Shown: one piece after another, positions 33,407 to 42,072 of the stretch
Position numbering within the stretch: the stretch's first letter is position 1
Layout of the letters: every line of letters starts with the position of its first letter
Assembly (NCBI GenBank): GCA_943192975.1
Contig: CALPCJ010000001.1
Span: 186,001-250,000 of the forward strand
Source: Senimuribacter intestinalis
Lineage (GTDB): Bacteria; Bacillota; Clostridia; Peptostreptococcales; Anaerovoracaceae
Length of the DNA stretch: 64,000 nt
Direction of reading: 5' to 3'
The notes under the pieces: generated by a model
Database searches by the model: none
Told to the model about the DNA's origin: nothing
What the model saw: the letters and a program-made list of their open reading frames with translations, nothing else
Made by a program: the position numbers and the translations under genes

Positions 33407-35338
33407 TTATTTTCCCTCTTTTGCTACGTATTTCAAAAGGCTCCCTGCCTTTAGAATTTCTTTCTGTCTCTGTGTAAAATTGCATTCCAGCGGAATTTCC
33501 TCACCGGTAGACAGGTTCGTCAGTGTAATCTTTCCGCTGTCCATACCTGCATAGATATCCGAAAGTTTCAGCTTATCCCCTTGAGACACTTTATCGTAAT
33601 CCTCAGGATTTTGAAAGGTCAGCGGCATAATACCGGCATTAATGAGATTCGCAGCGTGAATTCGAGCAAAACTCTTAGTAATGACAGTGCGAACCCCCAG
33701 ATAAAGTGGAACCAGCGCAGCATGCTCTCTGGAAGAACCCTGCCCATAGTTGTTTCCGCCTACGATGATACTCTCTCCCGCCGCCTTTGCTCTTTCCGGG
33801 AAGGTTTCATCGCACACACCGAAGCAGTACTGAGACAGGTGCGGAATGTTGGAGCGGTACGGCAGAATCTTTGCGCCTGCCGGCATGATGTGGTCTGTGG
33901 TGATGTTATCGCTAACTTTAAGCACCAACTCTGCTTCCAGACTGTCCTCCTGAGGTTTGCTGCTTGGAAAAGCCTTGATGTTCGGTCCTCGTAGAATCGG
34001 AAGTTCCTTTGCCTCCTCAACTGGTGCAGGTGCAATAATCGCACTATCATCAATTTTAAAGGCATCCGGCATAACAACTTCCGGCATCTCCTCAAGAAGC
34101 ATAGGATCTGTAATCTCGCCGGTCAGTGCCGCTGCAACAGCGGTTTCCGGAGAAACCAGATATACTTTTCCATCGGCTGTGCCGGAACGCCCTTCAAAGT
34201 TTCTATTAAAAGTTCTAAGAGATACGCCGCCGGAATTTGGCGAAAATCCCATGCCGATACATGGTCCGCAGGCACACTCCAGTACTCTTGCACCGCTGGC
34301 TAAAATATCCGACAAAGCGCCGCAGTCAGCCAACATTGTCAGCACCTGCTTGGAGCCTGGTGAAATAGACAGACTTACCTCCGGTTTGATAGTCTTGCCT
34401 TTCAGCATAGCAGCCACTTTCAGCATGTCATACAGTGAAGAGTTAGTGCAGGAGCCAATGCAGACCTGATCCACCTTGGTACCTTTCAGAGTATGTACCG
34501 GCACTACATTATCCGGACTGTGAGGACATGCAATCATCGGCTGCAGCGCAGACAAATTAATGTCGATGATACGGTCGTACACTGCGTCAGAATCGCTGGA
34601 AAGAGGCATATAATCTTCTTCTCTGCCCTCCGCCGCCAAAAATGCGCGGGTTACCTCATCAGACGGGAAGATAGATGTGGTTGCGCCCAGTTCTGTGCCC
34701 ATATTGGTAATAGTAGCTCTTTCCGGTACAGACAGAGTTTCTACGCCTGGACCTGCCCACTCAATGATGGCGCCTACGCCGCCCTTTACGGACAGAATAC
34801 GCAGAATTTCCAGACTAATATCCTTTGCAGTCACAAAAGGATTCAGCTTTCCGGTCAAATTCACCTTGTACATCTTTGGCATGGTGATATAATAAGCGCC
34901 GCCGCCCATAGCAACTGCCACATCAAGGCCGCCCGCACCCATGGCGAGCATGCCGATACCTCCGCCTGTCGGCGTGTGGCTGTCAGATCCAATCAGAGTC
35001 TTGCCCGGTTTGCCAAAGCGCTCCAGGTGCACCTGATGACAAATGCCGTTGCCCGGTCTTGAAAAGTACAAGCCGTACTTCTTTGCCATAGACTGAATGA
35101 ATCTATGATCGTCAGCATTTTCAAAACCAGACTGCAGCGTGTTATGGTCAATATAGGCAACAGAAAGCTCCGTTCTGACTCTGGGAATGCCCATGGTCTC
35201 AAATTCCAGATAAGCCATGGTGCCAGTTGCGTCCTGCGTCAGAGTCTGGTCTATCTTCAGTGCTATTTCACTGCCTGGTGTCATATCTCCGCTGATTAAA
35301 TGTTCTTTAATGATCTTCTGTGCTATTGTCAGTCCCAT
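33407..35338 (-). CDS. aconitate hydratase
   Basis: A 643-residue 4Fe-4S aconitase of the short clostridial type. Domains: DQTLTQDATGTMAYLEFETMG, HVDHNT-like YIDHNTL, IGSDSHTPTGGGIGMLAMGAGGLDVAVAMGG, the cluster cysteines in CIGSCTNSS and ECACGPCIGMGFSP, and the C-terminal swivel with GGNNYGQGSSREHAAL. It isomerises citrate to isocitrate. Its start lies 32 bases inside the GntR gene, so translation is probably coupled. Confidence 0.94.
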   Translation of the reverse strand: MGLTIAQKIIKEHLISGDMTPGSEIALKIDQTLTQDATGTMAYLEFETMGIPRVRTELSVAYIDHNTLQSGFENADDHRFIQSMAKKYGLYFSRPGNGICHQVHLERFGKPGKTLIGSDSHTPTGGGIGMLAMGAGGLDVAVAMGGGAYYITMPKMYKVNLTGKLNPFVTAKDISLEILRILSVKGGVGAIIEWAGPGVETLSVPERATITNMGTELGATTSIFPSDEVTRAFLAAEGREEDYMPLSSDSDAVYDRIIDINLSALQPMIACPHSPDNVVPVHTLKGTKVDQVCIGSCTNSSLYDMLKVAAMLKGKTIKPEVSLSISPGSKQVLTMLADCGALSDILASGARVLECACGPCIGMGFSPNSGGVSLRTFNRNFEGRSGTADGKVYLVSPETAVAAALTGEITDPMLLEEMPEVVMPDAFKIDDSAIIAPAPVEEAKELPILRGPNIKAFPSSKPQEDSLEAELVLKVSDNITTDHIMPAGAKILPYRSNIPHLSQYCFGVCDETFPERAKAAGESIIVGGNNYGQGSSREHAALVPLYLGVRTVITKSFARIHAANLINAGIMPLTFQNPEDYDKVSQGDKLKLSDIYAGMDSGKITLTNLSTGEEIPLECNFTQRQKEILKAGSLLKYVAKEGK

Positions 35339-35984
35339 ACTGTTCGTTCACCTCCATGATATTGTTGTATGCGTGGTCAATATGCAAAAGCATAATAGTT
35401 TCAATCTTATCACCATCTTTATCTGCAATGGCATTATAAAGAGATTTGTGCTCTGCTACAGACGCCACAATCCTGTGGGATTTTTCCAGAGAAAGCCGTC
35501 TAAACTTCATCATCTTGTGATGTATTGGAGACAGGATCGTCTCAAAAGTCACACTGCCGCATTCTCTATAAAGGATATCGTGAAACTCTGTATCCAGATC
35601 CCTCACCTTGATGACGTCACCTTTCTGCGCAAAAAATTCCTGCTGCTCTACATTTTCTTTCAGCGCTGCAAGCCCCTCTTCGCTGATATTCTCTGCCGCT
35701 CTTCTCGTTGCGATGATTTCGATTCTGCGTTTCACTTCAAACAAGTCTTTGACATCATTTTCTGTCACACCTACAACTACAGTCCCCTGCGGAGAATCTT
35801 TAATCAGCTTCTCGTGGGCCAGCTTTGCCATAGCCTCTCTGATTGGCGTTCTGCTGACACCCAGTTCCTCAGAAAGTCTGGTCTCACTGATGATCTCCCC
35901 TGGCGCATAAGCGCCGCTCAAAATGTTGTATTCTAATCTGTCATATACCTGATTTGCAAGAGAAATAGTCTTATATTCAATCAT
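35307..35984 (-). CDS. GntR-family regulator with FCD domain
   Basis: A 225-residue regulator: winged HTH at ~1-75 (SLANQVYDRLEYNILSGAYAPGEIISETRLSEELGVSRTPIREAMAKL), then an FCD ligand domain with metal-binding histidines (DTEFHDILYREC, VAEHKSLYNAI, LLHIDHAY). FCD regulators often sense citrate-like or other organic acids. It sits inside the citrate operon between the citrate synthase and aconitase genes. The operon promoter contains a TGTATACA site of the kind FadR/FCD proteins bind, so autoregulation is likely. Confidence 0.9.
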   Translation of the reverse strand: MIEYKTISLANQVYDRLEYNILSGAYAPGEIISETRLSEELGVSRTPIREAMAKLAHEKLIKDSPQGTVVVGVTENDVKDLFEVKRRIEIIATRRAAENISEEGLAALKENVEQQEFFAQKGDVIKVRDLDTEFHDILYRECGSVTFETILSPIHHKMMKFRRLSLEKSHRIVASVAEHKSLYNAIADKDGDKIETIMLLHIDHAYNNIMEVNEQYGTDNSTEDH

Positions 35985-35995
35985 GGTAAGCCTCC

Positions 35996-37366
35996 TTACT
36001 GTTCACTCTCAGACGTTAATTCCCGAACCTTATCTTCCAGCTCTTTGTTAGATAAGCTGGTGGTTCGTCCGTCTGCATACATCTCATCAACCCATTCCTT
36101 CAGGGTGTGCACAATAGGCGTATCCTTGGACATTTTCTCCTCGCCGCAAAGGCCGTAATGCTCGTTCATCCAGTATGCAATGCCCGCAAGACCGCTGGTC
36201 TTGCTGACCGCAACCCCCGGCGTTCTTCCAAGAAGTTTCTTCGTGTCAAAGATATTGTAAATTTCCTCGTCCTTCATTAGCCCGTCGGCATGAATGCCTG
36301 CCTTCGTCACATTGAAATTCTCACCAACAAACGGCGTCATCGGTGGAATATTGTATCCCATCTTATCTCTGAAATATCTTCCGATTTCAGTAATTGCTGT
36401 CGGATCCATACCGTCCATGGAACCTTTCAGAGAGGCATATTCAAAGACCATAGCCTCAAGCGGGACATTTCCTGTACGTTCTCCAATACCCAGCAGAGAG
36501 CAGTTTACAGCGCAGGCACCGTAGAGCCACGCTGTAGAAGCATTCGCCACAGACTTATAAAAGTCATTATGCCCGTGCCATTCCAGCATCTCGCTGGGAA
36601 CACCGGAGTACTGCTGCAAGCCGTAAATAATTCCAGATACACTCCTTGGCAGCGCCGCTCCATTATACGGAACGCCATAACCCATAGTATCACAGGCTCT
36701 GATTTTTACCGGCACGCCAGCCTCCCTGGAAAGCTTCATAATCTCATTGACAAAAGGCACTACAAAGCCATAAAAATCTGCTCTGGTGATATCCTCCAGG
36801 TGACATCTAGGCACTACACCCTCCTCAAAGGCTTCTCGAATCGTTTCAAGATAGTAGTCCACCGCCTGTCTTCTCGTCATGTTCATCTTCTTAAAAATGT
36901 GGTAATCACTGCAGGATACCAAAATTCCGGTTTCCTTAATCCCCAGTTCTTTTACCAGACGAAAATCCTCTCGTTTCGCACGAATCCATGTAGTGATTTC
37001 CGGGAATTTCAAATCCAGTTCCATGCATTTTTCTACTGCCTGGCGGTCTTTTTTCGTATAAATAAAAAACTCAGACTGACGAATCAGTCCATATGGTCCG
37101 CCCAGTCTGGAAAGCAATTTGTATAGATCTACAATCTGCTCTACAGTATAAGGAGCCATAGATTGCTGTCCGTCTCGAAAGGAAGTATCTGTAATCCAAA
37201 TATCTTCGGGCATGTTCATCGGCACCCGCCTATGGTTAAACACCACCTTCGGCACCTCAGAATAATTGTACATATCTCTATATAAATTGGGCTGCGGAAT
37301 ATCCTGCAAGTCATATTTATAGGTTGGTTGTTCCAACAGATTAGATTTCCTCGATATCTCTATCAT
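35996..37366 (-). CDS. Re-citrate synthase (isopropylmalate/homocitrate synthase-like)
   Basis: Start taken at ATG 37366 behind AAAGGAGG, giving 456 residues. It is a DRE-TIM barrel enzyme: DTSFRDGQQSMAPYTVEQIVDLYKLLSRLGG (metal Asp and Arg), the RQSEFFIYT segment, EWHGHNDFYKSVANASTAW (HxH metal ligands) and GIGERTGNVPLEAMV. The sequence resembles the Clostridium kluyveri Re-citrate synthase rather than LeuA, and lacks the leucine-binding C-terminal domain. Adjacency to aconitase and isocitrate dehydrogenase supports citrate synthesis from oxaloacetate and acetyl-CoA. Confidence 0.87.
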   Translation of the reverse strand: MIEISRKSNLLEQPTYKYDLQDIPQPNLYRDMYNYSEVPKVVFNHRRVPMNMPEDIWITDTSFRDGQQSMAPYTVEQIVDLYKLLSRLGGPYGLIRQSEFFIYTKKDRQAVEKCMELDLKFPEITTWIRAKREDFRLVKELGIKETGILVSCSDYHIFKKMNMTRRQAVDYYLETIREAFEEGVVPRCHLEDITRADFYGFVVPFVNEIMKLSREAGVPVKIRACDTMGYGVPYNGAALPRSVSGIIYGLQQYSGVPSEMLEWHGHNDFYKSVANASTAWLYGACAVNCSLLGIGERTGNVPLEAMVFEYASLKGSMDGMDPTAITEIGRYFRDKMGYNIPPMTPFVGENFNVTKAGIHADGLMKDEEIYNIFDTKKLLGRTPGVAVSKTSGLAGIAYWMNEHYGLCGEEKMSKDTPIVHTLKEWVDEMYADGRTTSLSNKELEDKVRELTSESEQ

Positions 37367-37421
37367 ATTTCTACCTCCTTTTTCCTTCATCCGCTTTTGT
37401 GCATTAACGCATTCGATTGTC

Positions 37422-37458
37422 TGTATACAAGTATAATTGTTTTCATCTTGTTTGTCAA
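37422..37458 (-). promoter_or_regulatory. promoter and GntR-type operator of the citrate/2-oxoglutarate operon
   Basis: Minus strand TTGACA (37458-37453), 17 bases, TATACT (37435-37430), close to consensus. The palindrome TGTATACA (37422-37429) abuts the -10 box on the downstream side and fits an FCD-GntR operator. The candidate ligand-sensing repressor is encoded in the same operon. Confidence 0.75.
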
Positions 37459-37551
37459 TAGAATATGTATAATTGTTCTTAAATTGTTTTCACATTTTAC
37501 TCACATCTTCTATCTTATGCAGGCACTGCTGCCCGTACAACTCATTTCCAA

Positions 37552-37578
37552 TAAAAAAGAGACTGTGTATTACAGTCC
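37552..37578 (-). terminator. terminator overlapping the deoA stop
   Basis: GACTGT-AATAC-ACAGTC hairpin (minus strand) followed by TCTTTTTTATT. The deoA TAA lies in the loop side of the stem. Confidence 0.75.
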
Positions 37579-38877
37579 CAAAATTTCTTTTATTAGCTCC
37601 GGTCTTTCCGGTTTTTCTTTTCTTATCACAAAAGCCTTCTCCGCTTCCTTTACAGCAGCCGCCAGCTTTCCTTTACTGCTGCCGTAAAGGGTAGCCAAAA
37701 CTTCTCCTTTGGCTGCCTTGTCGCCAACTTTGCAATGAAGGTAAATGCCCGCCGCCAAATCCACGGAATCTTCCTTCGACTGTCTGCCGGCGCCGGTATG
37801 CTGCGAAGCAAGCCCAATTGCCCTGGCGTCAATAGACGTAATAAAGCCAGCTTCAGGCGCAGTGAGTTCCATGCTGTACGCAGCCGACGGAAGCAAATCG
37901 TAGTCCTCTATGACCGCCGGATTTCCACCCTGTCTGGTAATCAGCGTTTTCAGCTTTGCCAATGCCGCCCCGCTGTACAGCGCCTGTTTCGCCATCATTT
38001 CTCCTTCTGCCGCAGTTTTTGCTCTTGCACCGAGGAAAATCATCACGCCTGCCAGTTTCAGAGAAAGTTCTGTGATATCCGCAGGACCATTGCCTTTAAG
38101 GGTCTCGATGGCCTCGATGACTTCCAAACTGTTTCCTACAGCGTGGCCCAGCGGCTGATTCATATCGGTCACTACCGCTACAGTTTTCTTGCCCGCTGCG
38201 CTGCCGATTTCGCACATCAGACTGCCCAGCTCCTCTGCCGCCGCCTGATTTTCCATAAAAGCGCCGCTGCCACATTTTACATCTAGTACAATGGCATCGC
38301 TGCCTGCAGCAAGCTTTTTGCTCATAATGCTGGAGGCAATCAAGCTGAGATTTTCCACCGTGCCCGTCACATCCCGCAGTGCATAGATTTTTTTATCAGC
38401 CGGCGTGATATGGGCGGTCTGACCGATGACGGCAATGCCCGCCTCATTGACCTGTTTCAGGAAAGCTGCTGGCTCAAGGGTGGTCTGAAATCCAGGAATG
38501 GCCTCCAGCTTATCCACAGTTCCACCTGTAAATCCAAGGCCTCTGCCGCTCATCTTTGCGATAGGAATGCCGCATGCTGCAGCAAGGGGCGCACAAATCA
38601 GCGTGGTTTTATCTCCCACGCCGCCGGTGGAATGCTTATCTACCTTGATGCCGGAAATTCCAGACAAATCCACCGTATCGCCGGAATATCGCATAGCGTC
38701 AGTCAGCGCAAAGGTCTCTTCCTTATCCATCTTCTGGAAATAAATCGCCATCAAAAGTGCCGCCGCCTGATAATCAGGAATGTCGCCCTGCGCATAGCCC
38801 TTGACAAAAAATCCGATCTCCTCTGTTGTCAGTTTACCGCCGTCCCGTTTCTTTACGATGATATCGTTCATATTCAT
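37570..38877 (-). CDS. deoA: pyrimidine-nucleoside (thymidine) phosphorylase
   Basis: A 435-residue phosphorylase that splits thymidine/uridine or deoxyuridine to base and (deoxy)ribose 1-phosphate. Motifs: DIIVKKRDGGKLTTEEIGFFVKGYAQGDIPDYQAAALLMAIYF, VDKHSTGGVGDKTTL, KMSGRGLGFTGGTVDKLEAIPGF (family signature) and LDVKCGSGAFM. The C-terminal domain ends in HCKVGDKAAKGEVLATLY. Could be Pdp-type with broader specificity. Overlaps the deoB stop by 4 bases. Confidence 0.94.
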   Translation of the reverse strand: MNMNDIIVKKRDGGKLTTEEIGFFVKGYAQGDIPDYQAAALLMAIYFQKMDKEETFALTDAMRYSGDTVDLSGISGIKVDKHSTGGVGDKTTLICAPLAAACGIPIAKMSGRGLGFTGGTVDKLEAIPGFQTTLEPAAFLKQVNEAGIAVIGQTAHITPADKKIYALRDVTGTVENLSLIASSIMSKKLAAGSDAIVLDVKCGSGAFMENQAAAEELGSLMCEIGSAAGKKTVAVVTDMNQPLGHAVGNSLEVIEAIETLKGNGPADITELSLKLAGVMIFLGARAKTAAEGEMMAKQALYSGAALAKLKTLITRQGGNPAVIEDYDLLPSAAYSMELTAPEAGFITSIDARAIGLASQHTGAGRQSKEDSVDLAAGIYLHCKVGDKAAKGEVLATLYGSSKGKLAAAVKEAEKAFVIRKEKPERPELIKEILGL

Positions 38878-40046
38878 TTTAAAATCTCCTCTAAGAAGCT
38901 CTCTCCAATTGCAGTTTTTTCAGCACCTAAGTATGCCGCAATGCTCGCCCCGATATCAGCAAAGGATTTGCGCGTACCTAAATCGGTGCCTGCTTTGACA
39001 TGCTTTCCATAGACCACCAGCGGAATGTACTCTCTAGTGTGATCCCATCCAGCGTGTACCGGATCGTTGCCGTGATCAGCACAAATCATTAGAATATCGT
39101 CCTCACCCATAGCTGCTGTGATTTCAGGAAGTCTTCTGTCAAACTCCATAATCGCTCTGCCGTAGCCTTCCGCGTCTCTTCTGTGACCGAATTTAGAGTC
39201 AAAATCCACAAGGTTTGTAAAAATTAGACCGCCAAAATCATCAGCCAGCGCCTTGATGGTCTGATCCACTCCGTCCATGTTGCTCTCTGTATGTATCGAG
39301 GTGGTAACACCGCTGCCGTTGAAAATATCGCTGATTTTACCGACAGCATAAACGTTCTGTCCCGCTTCACTGACAAAATCCAGGAGCGTTTTCTGCGGCG
39401 GTGAAACGGCATAGTCCTTTCTGTCTGAGGTCCTGACCCGCTTTCCGTCTTCCATTACATAAGGTCTTGCGATAACTCTACCGCAAGCAAACTCTCCGGT
39501 GAGAAGTTCTCTCGCCGCCTGGCAGATTTCGTAAAGCCTTGGCAGCGGAATCACCGCCGTATTTGCAGCAATCTGAAAAACGCTGTCAGCCGATGTATAG
39601 ACGATAGGCTTGCCGCTAGCCTCGTGCTCCGCTCCAAGCTGCTCGATAATTTCTGTGCCGGAAGCCGGATAATTGCCCAAACAGGAAATTCCGATTTTTT
39701 CCTCAAAAGCATCCATAAACGCCTTCGGAAATCCGTCCGGATAAGTCTTAAAGGGTGTCCTTGTTTCAATTCCGGCAATTTCCCAATGGCCTGTAATAGT
39801 ATCCTTTCCTTTAGAAACCTCTGCCAGCCTGCCGAAAGCGCCTTTTGGTGCATCTTCCCTAAGCGCACCTTCAAGGACACCTTCAATATTGCCAAAGCCC
39901 ATTTTTTTCAGGTTTGGCACCGCAAAGCCGGGCGTATTTGCCGCCGCATGGGCAAAGGTATTTGCTCCCATATCTCCATAGCTGGCTGCATCAGGAAGTG
40001 CCCCTACACCCACACTGTCTGTCACCATCAAAATTACTCTTCTCAT
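38874..40046 (-). CDS. deoB: phosphopentomutase
   Basis: A 390-residue alkaline-phosphatase-fold mutase moving phosphate between C1 and C5 of (deoxy)ribose. Motifs: MVTDSVGVGALPDAASYGDMGANTFAHAA, KGKDTITGHWEIAG (nucleophile Thr), FTNLVDFDSKFGHRRDAEGYGRA and MICADHGNDPVHAGWDHTREYIPL. Its product feeds deoxyribose-phosphate metabolism after DeoA. Confidence 0.96.
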   Translation of the reverse strand: MRRVILMVTDSVGVGALPDAASYGDMGANTFAHAAANTPGFAVPNLKKMGFGNIEGVLEGALREDAPKGAFGRLAEVSKGKDTITGHWEIAGIETRTPFKTYPDGFPKAFMDAFEEKIGISCLGNYPASGTEIIEQLGAEHEASGKPIVYTSADSVFQIAANTAVIPLPRLYEICQAARELLTGEFACGRVIARPYVMEDGKRVRTSDRKDYAVSPPQKTLLDFVSEAGQNVYAVGKISDIFNGSGVTTSIHTESNMDGVDQTIKALADDFGGLIFTNLVDFDSKFGHRRDAEGYGRAIMEFDRRLPEITAAMGEDDILMICADHGNDPVHAGWDHTREYIPLVVYGKHVKAGTDLGTRKSFADIGASIAAYLGAEKTAIGESFLEEILK

Positions 40047-40064
40047 TTCCTAATCACCTGCTTT

Positions 40065-40772
40065 CTATTCTTCTGACTGATAAATAAGTTCCGGTTTTCC
40101 CTCCAGAAAATCGAGAGAAACCAATCTATATTCTACACCGTCAAGTCGTCCTTTTAGTCCGTTTTTAAATGCGTCCTTTCCATGAAGGTGCCCATAAACA
40201 CAGGTTTTCACCCCATGTTCTGCCATCAAAGCGGTAAATCCTGACGGCTGCAATTTGTCGTTAGTAGGCGGAAAATGCAAAGCCGCAACGATATGCTCTG
40301 CGCCCTGCCTCTTTGCTTCATCCAAAGACAGTCCAAGACGAATCAGTTCCCTTTCGTAGATCTTTTTATCGTGGGCGGAAAAGCCGTCACTTCCGGGGCA
40401 CACCCATCCGCGGCTACCACAAACTGCCACGCTGCCAGCCATATAACATTTGTTCTGCAGGAACGTAATATCATCAAACAGTTTATTCAGCTTGCTGACA
40501 GAGGTCCACCACAAATCGTGGTTTCCCTTGGTAATCACCTTTCTGCCCGGCAGCTGGTGAATCCACGCAAGGTCAGCCATAGCTTCCTCCTGCCTGAGTC
40601 CCCAGGAAATATCTCCCGGTAGAATTACCACATCTTCTCTTGTAACAAGACGCTTCCAGTGGTTCGCCACATTTTCTGCATGGTTTTGCCATCTGCTTCC
40701 AAAAATATCCATCGGTTTTTCAATGCGTGCATCCATGGACAAATGTAAATCAGCAATTGCAAATATCTTCAC
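40065..40772 (-). CDS. calcineurin-like metallophosphoesterase
   Basis: 235 residues with the two-metal phosphoesterase motif order: FAIADLHLSMD (DxH), VILPGDISWG (GDxxW), VITKGNHDLWW (GNHD), AALHFPP and CVYGHLHGK (GHxH). The conserved long middle insert is typical of a clostridial subfamily with unknown substrate. Lies between rmuC (3-base gap) and deoB. Confidence 0.9.
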   Translation of the reverse strand: MKIFAIADLHLSMDARIEKPMDIFGSRWQNHAENVANHWKRLVTREDVVILPGDISWGLRQEEAMADLAWIHQLPGRKVITKGNHDLWWTSVSKLNKLFDDITFLQNKCYMAGSVAVCGSRGWVCPGSDGFSAHDKKIYERELIRLGLSLDEAKRQGAEHIVAALHFPPTNDKLQPSGFTALMAEHGVKTCVYGHLHGKDAFKNGLKGRLDGVEYRLVSLDFLEGKPELIYQSEE

Positions 40773-40775
40773 CTT

Positions 40776-41987
40776 TTATTTCTCCTCTAAATCAAGCAAA
40801 ACTGCAGATTCATCGTCGTTTAAGGTCGTCACCTTGCGCAGCTTGCTGCGAATCATCCGCGAGCGAGTGCCCACCAGCTTGTCAAGATCGTCGTTTGCCT
40901 GATTGATTTTTTTCTGCGCTGCCGCAAGAACGCTTTCAAATTTTTCAAATTCATTTTTTACAGCACCCAAAATATCCCATACCTCACTGGAATGTTTCTG
41001 GATTGCCAAAGTCTTAAAGCCCATCTGCAGACTGTTGAGCAGCGCTGCCATGGTAGTCGGACCTGCGATATTGACCTTATAGTCTCTCTGCAGCGTCTCC
41101 ACAAGTCCGCGCCGCACCACTTCCGCATAAAGTCCCTCAAAAGGCAGGAACATAATGCCAAAGTCCGTTGTATTTGGCGGTTCTACGTATTTATCACGAA
41201 TATCCTTTGCTTCGGATTTGATAATACGTTCCAAGTTCTTTCCTGCTGCTTCGATGGCTGCACTGTCTCCCTCATCATATGCGTCGACCAGCTTTGCATA
41301 TGCATCTGCAGGAAATTTTGCATCGATAGGGAGGTAAACAGTTCTATCGTCCTCACCCGGCAGCTTCACTGCATATTCGACACGCTCAGAGCCAGTGCTT
41401 CTGGTCGTCACATTTTCCTCATACTGATCAGGTGACAATATCTGTTCCAAAATGGCTCCCAGCTGAATTTCACCGAGAATTCCTCTAGTCTTTACATTGG
41501 AAAGAACCTTCTTCAAATCGCCTACCCCCGTTGCCAGAGTCTGCATTTCGCCGAGACCTTTATAAACCTGCTCCAGTCTCTCGCTGACCAGCTTAAAGGA
41601 CTGCCCAATGCGATCCTCTAAAGTTTTCTGCAGCTTCTCATCTACAGTCTGGCGCATTTGCTCAAGTTGCTTGTTATTATCTTCCGTAAGCTCACCAATT
41701 TTCTGCGACATGGTGCTGCGAATGTTTTCCAACTTCTGCTCATTTTCCATGGTCATATAGCGAAATCTCTCACTCAGCTCCGCAAGACGCTTGTCCTGCA
41801 TTTGAGTTACCTCTTTCTGATTTCCACTCACCATATCCCCAAAGTTCTTAAAAGAATTATTTATGTATTGAATGGTCTCCACTCTGGATTCCTTGATTTC
41901 TTTCTGCACCGCCGAAAACTTGCCCAGCACTGCAATGAGAAGGATCAGAATGATAACGCCCAGTATCACCAATGCGATATCCATCAT
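40776..41987 (-). CDS. rmuC: RmuC-family DNA recombination protein
   Basis: 403 residues: one N-terminal membrane helix (ALVILGVIILILLIAVLG), a coiled coil to ~150, then the RmuC nuclease-like domain (GILGEIQLGAILEQILSPDQYEENV, VEYAVKLPGEDDRTVYLPIDAKFP, PNTTDFGIMFLPFEGLYAEV, AGPTTMAALLNSLQMGF). RmuC limits inversions at short repeats in E. coli. First gene of the deo transcript; TGGTATACT at 42040-42048 (minus strand) is a plausible extended -10 promoter. Confidence 0.93.
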   Translation of the reverse strand: MMDIALVILGVIILILLIAVLGKFSAVQKEIKESRVETIQYINNSFKNFGDMVSGNQKEVTQMQDKRLAELSERFRYMTMENEQKLENIRSTMSQKIGELTEDNNKQLEQMRQTVDEKLQKTLEDRIGQSFKLVSERLEQVYKGLGEMQTLATGVGDLKKVLSNVKTRGILGEIQLGAILEQILSPDQYEENVTTRSTGSERVEYAVKLPGEDDRTVYLPIDAKFPADAYAKLVDAYDEGDSAAIEAAGKNLERIIKSEAKDIRDKYVEPPNTTDFGIMFLPFEGLYAEVVRRGLVETLQRDYKVNIAGPTTMAALLNSLQMGFKTLAIQKHSSEVWDILGAVKNEFEKFESVLAAAQKKINQANDDLDKLVGTRSRMIRSKLRKVTTLNDDESAVLLDLEEK

Positions 41988-42072
41988 TTTGCCTTACCTC
42001 TTTCTTTCATTAAAGTTTCTTTTACTCATACATATATAGTATACCATTTTTTGAAAGGATTCAAAAGTAGAA

